Shown in pieces: positions 8,104 through 13,631 of a DNA stretch of 64,000 nt. The notes under the pieces were generated by a model, which made no database searches, had not been told where the DNA came from, and saw nothing but the letters and a program-made list of their open reading frames with translations. The stretch comes from Nocardioides oceani. GTDB lineage: Bacteria > Actinomycetota > Actinomycetes > Propionibacteriales > Nocardioidaceae. Position 1 is the stretch's first letter; each line of letters starts with the position of its first letter. Both the position numbers and the translations under genes were made by a program. Where the stretch lies: NCBI RefSeq assembly GCF_030412965.1, contig NZ_JAUHJQ010000013.1, forward strand, positions 1 through 64,000, given 5' to 3'.

Positions 8104-9216
8104 GTGCCGAGCGACGTCGACCCGCGGTCCGGGAAGCCCCAGCCCGCGCAGGGGCGCGGGCTCGTCGCGCTGCCCGAGCAGACCCGGTCCCCGTGGTGGG
8201 AGCTGGGGCGCCGGCTCCTCCTCGCCCTCGCGATCCTCGTGGGGACCGTGCTGCTGGTCTACTTCGACCGCGGCGGCTACCGCGACGGCAACGACCCGCG
8301 CAACGAGATCAGCCTCGTCGACGCGATCTACTACACGACCGTCACGCTGTCGACGACCGGGTACGGCGACATCGCGCCGGTCACGGACCCGGCGCGGCTG
8401 GTCAACGCGTTCGTCATCACGCCCGCCCGCATCGCGTTCCTGGTCCTGCTGATCGGCACCACCCTCGAGGTCCTCGCCTCGCAGGGCCGCGAGATGTTCC
8501 GCGTCGCCCGTTGGAGGAAGAACATGGGTCACCACGTCGTCGTCGTCGGCTACGGCACGAAGGGTCGCAGCGCCGTCGACACGCTCGTCAACAACGGGTT
8601 GGCGCGGGAGGGCATCGTCGTCGTGGACCCGAGCCCGGTCGCGCTGCAGGACGCGCACGCCGACGGCCTCGCCGTCGTCACCGGCGACGCCACCCGCCGC
8701 GACGTGCTGCGACGGGCCGGTGCGGCGGAGGCCGACCAGGTCATCATCACCACCGACAGCGACGCCTCGAACGTGCTCGCGACGCTGACCGTGCGCCAGC
8801 TCAACCCCGACTGCTGGATCGTCGCCGCCGTGCGCGAGCAGGAGAACGCGCCGCTGATGAAGCAGTCCGGCGCGAACTCCGTCATCACCTCCTCCGACGC
8901 CGTCGGGCGGCTGCTCGGCCTCTCCTCGATGTCACCGGCGCTCGGCTCGGTCATGGAGGACCTGCTCACCTACGGCGAGGGCCTCGAGGTCGCCGAGCGG
9001 GACCTGCTGGTCTCCGAGGTCGGCAAGCAGCCGCAGTCGCTGCCGGACCAGGTGATGGCGGTCGTGCGCGACGAGAAGGTCTACCGGTACTTCGACCCGG
9101 TGGTCACGCTGCTCGCCCGTGGCGACCGGCTGATCGTGGTCCGTCCGGCCAAGGAGCTGCCCTGGGCGCCGCGCCCCGGCACCCACAACGAGGACCGCGC
9201 GATCGACGGCGACTGA
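8104..9216 (+). CDS. Potassium channel with TrkA-N/RCK regulatory domain (370 aa)
   Basis: Two-TM K+ channel. The selectivity filter TTGYGD is at about residues 83-88, flanked by helices near residues 35-60 and 95-120. A cytoplasmic Rossmann-type RCK domain follows, with the nucleotide motif VVVVGYGTKGRSAVDTL at about residues 143-160, and then a C-terminal TrkA-C-like part. Architecture resembles MthK/Kch channels gated by ligands on the RCK ring. GTG 8104 lies 9 bp after the YihY-type gene. Ligand and physiological role are not evident. Confidence 0.92.
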   Translation: MPSDVDPRSGKPQPAQGRGLVALPEQTRSPWWELGRRLLLALAILVGTVLLVYFDRGGYRDGNDPRNEISLVDAIYYTTVTLSTTGYGDIAPVTDPARLVNAFVITPARIAFLVLLIGTTLEVLASQGREMFRVARWRKNMGHHVVVVGYGTKGRSAVDTLVNNGLAREGIVVVDPSPVALQDAHADGLAVVTGDATRRDVLRRAGAAEADQVIITTDSDASNVLATLTVRQLNPDCWIVAAVREQENAPLMKQSGANSVITSSDAVGRLLGLSSMSPALGSVMEDLLTYGEGLEVAERDLLVSEVGKQPQSLPDQVMAVVRDEKVYRYFDPVVTLLARGDRLIVVRPAKELPWAPRPGTHNEDRAIDGD

Positions 9217-9252
9217 GGTCGTCCCCGAGGTCGTCCCCAGGGTCGTCCCCGC
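9217..9252. repeat. Three tandem 12-bp units of GGTCGTCCCCNN
   Basis: GGTCGTCCCCGA, GGTCGTCCCCAG and GGTCGTCCCCGC follow one another directly after the channel stop codon. A truncated fourth unit, beginning GGTCG, merges into the LexA box at 9255. Confidence 0.8.
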
Positions 9253-9254
9253 GG

Positions 9255-9284
9255 TCGAACACCTGTTCGATCCTGGCCTATCAT
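9255..9284 (+). promoter_or_regulatory. LexA (SOS) box and -10 of a leaderless promoter
   Basis: TCGAACACCTGTTCGA at 9255-9270 is a perfect match to the actinobacterial LexA consensus TCGAAC-N4-GTTCGA. TATCAT at 9279-9284 is a good -10, and 6 nt later the ATG at 9291 begins. The LexA box therefore covers the -35 region and should repress until DNA damage. Confidence 0.8.
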
Positions 9285-9290
9285 CGGGCC

Positions 9291-9485
9291 ATGTCCGCTC
9301 CGTCGCGCCACTGCTGGGTCGCCGACGGCTCGGGCGGCGGCGCGCGGCGGCCCGGCCTGCTGGTCGAGTGGCGGCAGACGCCGTCGGGATGGGAGGGCCG
9401 GGTGGTGTACGGCGCGCTCCTGCGGCCGGGCGTCTGGGGCCTGGTCGAGGAGTGGTTGCCGGCGGCCCAGCTGACGCCGCTCTGA
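9291..9485 (+). CDS. Small protein with predicted SOS control (64 aa)
   Basis: A 64-residue protein with no family I can name. It is rich in tryptophan: HCWVADG near the N-terminus, LLVEWRQTPSGWEGRVVY in the middle, and VEEWLPAAQLTPL at the end. This suggests a compact beta fold. ATG 9291 is fixed by the -10 TATCAT and the absence of a ribosome binding site. The LexA box immediately upstream predicts damage induction. From memory, short proteins with a similar WEGRV...EWLP pattern occur near imuB/dnaE2 mutasome genes in actinobacteria, but none of those genes is in this window, so that link is tentative. Confidence 0.7.
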   Translation: MSAPSRHCWVADGSGGGARRPGLLVEWRQTPSGWEGRVVYGALLRPGVWGLVEEWLPAAQLTPL

Positions 9486-9646
9486 GTGCCCCGTGTCCCT
9501 GCGCCGGGCTCGGGGCCGGGTCGGTCGATCCGTGTCCATGGCCCGGACGGGTCATCGGGGACGGGCCGGTCACCCGTGGGCGGCGGTGTGGCCGCCCGGC
9601 CACGATGGGCGTGCTGCTCCGGTAGGCATGGGGAGGGCGGGGCTGT

Positions 9647-9692
9647 GGGTCCCGGGACGCCATCGTCACGTGAATGGCGTCCCGGGAGACCC
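9647..9692. repeat. Long inverted repeat (17-bp stem, 10-nt loop)
   Basis: Arm GGGTCCCGGGACGCCAT (9647-9663) pairs with ATGGCGTCCCGGGAGACCC (9674-9692); the only irregularity is a 2-nt GA bulge. The loop is CGTCACGTGA. No T-run follows on either strand, so it is not a classical intrinsic terminator. Confidence 0.75.
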
Positions 9693-9783
9693 GCACCGGT
9701 CCAGACCAGCGGGACCCCGCGACGTACCTCTCGGTCGGAGTGGGGGCCCGCATCGGTCCAGACCACTGGGGCCTTGCGGCGTA
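9690..9783. repeat. Degenerate 37-bp direct repeat with GGTCCAGACC palindromes
   Basis: Two copies, 9690-9726 and 9747-9783, are roughly 78 percent identical with a 57-bp period. Each contains CGGTCCAGACCA (9697-9708 and 9754-9765), a near-palindrome matching 10 of 12 positions of the DasR operator core TGGTCTAGACCA. The related palindrome GGTCCGGACC recurs at 10503-10512. Any DasR link is speculative. Confidence 0.5.
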
Positions 9784-10009
9784 CGCCGCGGCAGGACGCC
9801 GTACCTCCTGGTGAGGGGCCTCGTTGGACCGGCAGCAGACCGTGCGCCATGGGGGGCGGACGGCGACGCGATCTCCGGGCAGCACCGTCGCAGCAGGATC
9901 CCGGAAGCCTCCGCACACGGAAACGGGGGCGCCCGAGCTGTTGCTCCACGGTGCTGCGCGTCGCGCGGGCTGGTGGCTCAACCACCCCCGCGTCATCGTG
10001 GGGGATGGG

Positions 10010-10041
10010 CCGACCCGGGAACGCCGCTGCTCCCGGGTCGG
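10010..10041. repeat. Perfect 11-bp inverted repeat
   Basis: CCGACCCGGGA (10010-10020) and TCCCGGGTCGG (10031-10041) are exact reverse complements around a 10-nt loop. It lies about 50 bp before the small TatA-like frame. Confidence 0.7.
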
Positions 10042-10091
10042 TTCCGTCTCCCCCTGGTTTCCGGGCGGGACCCGGCGGGCACCGAGGCGAC

Positions 10092-10184
10092 GTGTTCGGA
10101 ATCGGATGGCCGGAGCTCGTCGTGCTCGTCGTGGGTTTCCCCCTGGTGGTGTGGGCCGGCGTGACCATCCTGCGCCGACGCTGA
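10092..10184 (+). CDS. Possible single-pass membrane miniprotein, TatA-like N-terminus (30 aa)
   Basis: GTG 10092, preceded by a GAGG at 10084-10087, opens a 30-residue frame beginning FGIGWPELVVLVVGFPLVVW and ending in ILRRR. The F-G-x-G-x-P-E-L opening followed by one hydrophobic helix is the hallmark of TatA/TatE start regions. However, the amphipathic helix and acidic tail of a real TatA are missing. It may be a genuine mini membrane protein of the kind common in actinobacteria, or a remnant. It ends 37 bp before the next gene. Confidence 0.45.
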   Translation: MFGIGWPELVVLVVGFPLVVWAGVTILRRR

Positions 10185-10221
10185 ACGCGACACGTCCCCG
10201 CCAACAGAAGAGGTAGACCCC

Positions 10222-10461
10222 ATGGCCACCTACAACTCCGACCTCCAGGCCGCCGTCGACGCGACCTCCGTCGCCAAGGACGCCGGCGAGAGCGAGGACC
10301 TGGTCGCGTACCTCCGCGAGCAGCTCTCGGAGCGCGAGATCGAGACCTCCGACGAGGACTGGCTGCAGCGGACGGTCGCCGCGATCGAGGCGGACCCGAA
10401 CTACATGATCGAGGACGAGCCCTCCGACTTCGAGGCCACGGAGATCCCCCAGGACACGTGA
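10222..10461 (+). CDS. Small acidic protein of unknown function (79 aa)
   Basis: A strongly acidic, probably soluble 79-residue protein. Predicted helices include DLVAYLREQLSEREIE and EDWLQRTVAAIEAD, and the tail MIEDEPSDFEATEIPQDT is very acidic. An AGAGG ribosome binding site lies about 8 nt before ATG 10222. I do not recognise the family. There is no cysteine and no membrane segment. Confidence 0.7.
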   Translation: MATYNSDLQAAVDATSVAKDAGESEDLVAYLREQLSEREIETSDEDWLQRTVAAIEADPNYMIEDEPSDFEATEIPQDT

Positions 10462-10584
10462 TCGCCGCCTCCGTCGCCCGCCGCGTCCGGGCCCCTCGAA
10501 GTGGTCCGGACCGGTGGAGTGACGGACGTCGCGCCGGTCGCGCCGCGGCCGCGCGCGCCGCCACGCCGGCCCTACGCTTGCGGC

Positions 10585-10737
10585 ATGACCGGGGGACAAG
10601 AGAACGCGAGCTGTGAGGTCTGCTGGGCCTTGGTGCCTCGCACGATGATGCACTTCCACCGCGAGTGGCACGACGCCGTCGAACGCGCGTCTGTCAGCGC
10701 CGTGACAGACCTGAGGGCCGCCTTCCTGCGAGGTTGA
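10585..10737 (+). CDS. Small putative zinc-finger protein (50 aa)
   Basis: A 50-residue protein with CEVCWALVP followed by MMHFHREWHD. The CxxC pair plus three closely spaced histidines could form a C2H2-like zinc site, and a short helix DAVERASVSAVTDLRAA follows. ATG 10585 is preferred over an upstream in-frame start because TACGCT at 10573-10578 lies 6 nt before it, giving a leaderless transcript, and the upstream residues are low-complexity Arg/Pro. Function unknown. Confidence 0.6.
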   Translation: MTGGQENASCEVCWALVPRTMMHFHREWHDAVERASVSAVTDLRAAFLRG

Positions 10738-10767
10738 GGACTCCGCACCACCGCCCAGGAGGCCCTC

Positions 10768-11184
10768 ATGAGCACCGCCCCTCTCGACCTCGACCCGCAG
10801 CTCGCGGCCGTGCCGCTCTTCTCCGGCCTGTCCGGCCGTCAGCGCAGGCGGCTGCTCGGCAAGTCCAAGGTCGTCGACCACGCTGCCGGCCGTGAGGTCG
10901 CCCGCGAGGGCGAGGGCGCGCTGGCGCTGCACGTGATCCTCTCCGGCACGGCCACCGTCACCGTCGGTGGCCGCGAGGTGCGCACGCTCGGCCCGGGCGA
11001 CCACTTCGGTGAGATCAGCCTGATCGACGGCAAGCGGCGCTCCGCCTCCGTCGCCGCCGACGGCCCCGTCCGCACCCTGGCCGTCCCGCACCTCGCCTTC
11101 CGCTCCCTCCTCGAGGACGACCCCACGGCCGCCCAGGCGCTGCTCGTCACGCTCTGTGCGCGTCTGCGCGAAGCCGAGGCGTAG
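10768..11184 (+). CDS. Stand-alone cyclic nucleotide-binding domain protein (138 aa)
   Basis: A single cNMP-binding beta-roll covers nearly the whole protein, with no HTH or membrane segment. Conserved parts are PLFSGLSGRQRRRLL at the start, LHVILSGTATVTV, and the phosphate-binding cassette GDHFGEISLIDGKRRSASV, which keeps the Glu and Arg expected to contact the cyclic phosphate and ribose. It probably acts as a cAMP-responsive partner of another protein. It is encoded a few kilobases from a cyclase, a Crp and two cNMP-gated transporters, which makes a common signalling pool plausible. Confidence 0.85.
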   Translation: MSTAPLDLDPQLAAVPLFSGLSGRQRRRLLGKSKVVDHAAGREVAREGEGALALHVILSGTATVTVGGREVRTLGPGDHFGEISLIDGKRRSASVAADGPVRTLAVPHLAFRSLLEDDPTAAQALLVTLCARLREAEA

Positions 11185-11198
11185 GTCTCCGGCCTCCG

Positions 11199-11237
11199 CT
11201 GGTCGAGCAGCGAGCGCCAGCGAGCGTTGTCGAGACT
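11199..11237. repeat. Diverged copy of the interspersed palindromic repeat seen at 58.8-59.3 kb
   Basis: CTGGTCGAGCAGCGAGCG followed by CCAGCGAGCGTTGTCGAGACT closely matches the repeat that occurs many times near 59 kb, with substitutions. It lies at the boundary of the decayed DUF222 gene. Confidence 0.75.
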
Positions 11238-11284
11238 CGGTGAGTCGACAGCGGGCTCCGGGCCATCCCAGCCCACGTGCCAGC

Positions 11285-11610
11285 CTCGTGCGCCAGCAGC
11301 AGAACGCCGCGGACGCGGCCGGGCCGCCTCCTCGAGGCAGCGGTGCAGTGGTGCGTGAGCACCGGCGGAGTCGTTGGACGAGGCGGCGTCGTGGTCGGTG
11401 TTCCGCGGGTTCGGCGACGAGCCCGTCCGTCTCGCTGGTGAGGGTGCGCCGTTCGTGACGGAGCTCGCGGTGGTGGAGTTCGCCGCCGGTCTTGGGGTCC
11501 GAGGACGCAGGTCGCGCGTACCTCGCCGGGGCGCTCGAGCTGCGTCACCTCCCGCCGACGGCCGTCGGCGTACGCCGCCTCCTGCCCCGCACCCCGCCGG
11601 AGCCACCAGC
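11285..11610 (+). pseudogene. Decayed DUF222/HNH endonuclease fragment
   Basis: Pieces of one protein appear in shifting frames: LVRQQQNAADA, then LLEAAVQWCVSTGG in another frame, then SLDEAASWSVFRGFGDEPVR with LAGEGAPFVTELAVVEFAAG, then AGRAYLAGALELRHLP after a further shift. Together they follow the N-terminal DUF222 domain of actinobacterial HNH endonucleases (the LAGEGAP...FAVAEFAA signature). At least three frameshifts (near 11320, 11365 and 11495) and the absence of the HNH part show the gene is dead. It sits next to an interspersed repeat copy. Confidence 0.7.
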
Positions 11611-11672
11611 TGGCGGGGCACCGGCACGTCACGACGCTTCCCGAGCCGCCGGCAGTGGTCCACACTGGTGGG

Positions 11673-11846
11673 GTGGACCTCGCCCAGGTCGTCGTCGGGC
11701 TCGCCGTGGCGGCGGCCGCGCTGGCGGTGCTCACGGGGCTCGGCCTGCGCCGCCGCGGCAGCGGGACATGGGTGGCGGTGGGGGCCGGATTGCTCTTAGC
11801 GATCGCCTGGCTCGCGTGGTACGAGATCGACCGCGGCGAGCGCTGA
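11673..11846 (+). CDS. Small two-helix membrane protein (57 aa)
   Basis: Two hydrophobic segments, VVVGLAVAAAALAVLTGLGL and WVAVGAGLLLAIAWLAW, are joined by an RRRGSG loop and followed by a charged YEIDRGER tail. GTG 11673 is chosen because CACACT (11661-11666) lies 6 nt upstream, consistent with a leaderless promoter; an in-frame GTG at 11655 is possible. Its stop is 3 bp from the convergent transporter's stop. Function unknown. Confidence 0.6.
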   Translation: MDLAQVVVGLAVAAAALAVLTGLGLRRRGSGTWVAVGAGLLLAIAWLAWYEIDRGER

Positions 11847-11849
11847 GCC

Positions 11850-13550
11850 TCAACCGCGCGTCGCGAGCCGGGCCGCAGCGATGTCGTGGGCGGCCGTGAG
11901 CGAGCGACCGGAGAGGGCGTCGAGGAAGGCGCGTCGGTCCAGCACCTGCAGGCGGACGTCGGTGCGGGTGGTGACCGTGGCGGTGCGGGGGACGTCGTGG
12001 AGCAGGGCGATCTCTCCGAAGAAGTCCCCGACGCCCTGACGACGGAGGACGATCCCGCCCTGCGTCACCTCCACCTCGCCGGACTCGACGACGTAGAAGG
12101 CGTCCCCGGCGTCCCCCTCGGCCACGACGACCGCGCCGGCGGGGACCGCGAGCCTGGCGAGGCCGCGGGCGAGCTGCTCGAGGACGGGCGGGGAGATGGG
12201 GGCGAGGAGCGGTACGCCGCGGAGCAGGTGCAGCAGCTCCGGGGATCCGAGACCGGCGAGCCGGACGTCCAGCCGGGCCATCCGCCGGGCGGAGACGACC
12301 GCGACCACGAGGACGGGCGCCGCGACCGCGGCCAGGGCCCACCGCAGGTCGAGGTGACCGAGGAGCACAGGCATGACGAACGAGCCGAGGGCGCTGGTGG
12401 CGATGTAGCAGGAGTCCAGCGCGCCGAAGACGCGGGCCAGCCGGGTCTCGGCCGTCATCCGCTGCACGATCGTGTCGAGGTTGACGTCGACGAGCGGGTT
12501 CGCGACGCCGAGGACGACCAGCGCTGCGACGACGGCGACCGGGTGCGGCCAGGCGACCACCAGCAGCAGCGGCGCGGCCCACAGCAGCACGCCGACGTTG
12601 AGGTCGCGCGCCAGCCGCTGCCGCTCGGCGCGGGCCAGGGCGAGCAGGCCGCCGAGGACGGCGCCGACGCCGATGACCGCGTCGAGCAGGCCGACGCCGC
12701 TCGGCCCCGAGCCCATCACCTCGACGGCCAGGACGACGAGGAACACCTTCGCCGCACCGCCGACGAACGTCTGCGCGCACACCTGCGCCGTGACCGAGCG
12801 AAGGTCCCTGTCGACGGCGAGGGTGCGGAAGCCGGCGGTGAGCTCGGCCGCGACGCCGGCCCCGACGCCGGCTGCGACACCGGACGCAGCCGGGGCAGGG
12901 CCGGTGTCCCGGTCGGCGATCGGGACGGGACGCCCGGGAGGGGGAGCGCCGGCGGTCCGCACCGCGAGGACCAGCAGCACCGAGACCACGAAGAGCACCC
13001 CGGTCAGCACGAACGCCGTCGCGGTGTCGGCCACGACGAGCACCGCGGCGCCGAGGGCCGGGCCCACGAAGACGGCGAGGCTCTCCGACGTGCTGCTGGT
13101 CGCGTTCGCCGCGGTCAGCTGGCCGGGCGTCTCCGACAGCGCCGGCATCCACGCCCGCTGCGCCGTGCGGAACGGTGCGGCGAGGACGCCGGCGAGCACG
13201 GCGAGCAGGTAGACGGCGCCGGTCAGGTCGAGCACCAGGCACGCGGTGCCCAGGGCGACGAGGACCGCGCGGGCACCATTGGCGACGAGCAGCGTCGTAC
13301 GCCGCTCGTGGCGGTCGGCGAGAGCGGCGCCCAGTGGTGCGACCACGGCCGCGGCGGTCAGCCGGACCGCGGTGAACACGCCGACGGCGGTGGCACCGCC
13401 CTCGGCGTACGCCCAGACCGTGACGGCCGTGGCGTACGCCGCGTCCCCGACGAGCGAGGCGAGCAACGCGAGCTGGACCAGGAGGAGCCGCCGGTTGGCG
13501 CCGACGGAGCGCGCCGAGGCCAACGTCAGCGCGAGCGGGGAGAGGAGCAC
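11850..13550 (-). CDS. MFS transporter fused to a C-terminal cyclic nucleotide-binding domain (566 aa)
   Basis: Residues 1 to about 410 form a 12-helix major facilitator domain of the MFS_3/efflux type, with an LADRHERRTTLL loop after TM2. After a linker, a cNMP-binding domain spans about residues 430-550: LLAPISPPVLEQLARGL, AFYVVESGEVEVTQGG, then GDFFGEIALLHDVPRTATV, which keeps the cassette Glu and Arg. The fusion suggests transport gated by cAMP or cGMP. It is divergent from the cyclase gene, with operator A between them. Start is uncertain between GTG 13550 and GTG 13568; no ribosome binding site is visible for either. Confidence 0.88.
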   Translation of the reverse strand: MLLSPLALTLASARSVGANRRLLLVQLALLASLVGDAAYATAVTVWAYAEGGATAVGVFTAVRLTAAAVVAPLGAALADRHERRTTLLVANGARAVLVALGTACLVLDLTGAVYLLAVLAGVLAAPFRTAQRAWMPALSETPGQLTAANATSSTSESLAVFVGPALGAAVLVVADTATAFVLTGVLFVVSVLLVLAVRTAGAPPPGRPVPIADRDTGPAPAASGVAAGVGAGVAAELTAGFRTLAVDRDLRSVTAQVCAQTFVGGAAKVFLVVLAVEVMGSGPSGVGLLDAVIGVGAVLGGLLALARAERQRLARDLNVGVLLWAAPLLLVVAWPHPVAVVAALVVLGVANPLVDVNLDTIVQRMTAETRLARVFGALDSCYIATSALGSFVMPVLLGHLDLRWALAAVAAPVLVVAVVSARRMARLDVRLAGLGSPELLHLLRGVPLLAPISPPVLEQLARGLARLAVPAGAVVVAEGDAGDAFYVVESGEVEVTQGGIVLRRQGVGDFFGEIALLHDVPRTATVTTRTDVRLQVLDRRAFLDALSGRSLTAAHDIAAARLATRG

Positions 13551-13583
13551 GCGACCAGGGGACCGCACGGCGGCCGCGCCCGC

Positions 13584-13625
13584 TGTCGGATTCCGGACAC
13601 AACGCGACCGCTGCAGACCTAGACT
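13584..13625 (+). promoter_or_regulatory. Operator A and leaderless promoter of the cyclase gene
   Basis: TGTCGGATTCCGGACA at 13584-13599, followed by CAAC, belongs to the motif shared with 16159-16174 and 20222-20237. Its centre (13591.5) is 40.5 bp upstream of the GTG at 13632, which TAGACT (13620-13625) predicts to be the transcription start. That is the class II position for Crp/Fnr activators. The site also lies upstream of the divergent transporter. Confidence 0.55.
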
Positions 13626-13631
13626 GCGGGC

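Larger units (their letters stand above)
9486..10091. other. Gene-poor, hairpin-rich 600-bp stretch
   Basis: No convincing coding frame on either strand; the long open frames have no recognisable motif and look like GC artefacts. It contains several perfect or near-perfect inverted repeats: GGGCGGC/GCCGCCC at 9578-9597, a 17-bp stem at 9647-9692, an imperfect CCCCCGCG/CGTGGGGG stem around 9984-10003, and an 11-bp stem at 10010-10041. A degenerate 37-bp direct repeat lies at 9690-9783. It could encode a structured RNA or be decayed DNA. Confidence 0.5.

Noticed and set aside
9281..10564. Long minus-strand frame containing repeated VVWTDAG-like segments
   Set aside because: The repeats are translations of the GGTCCAGACC direct repeats; no family features, and it is antisense to three better-supported small genes.
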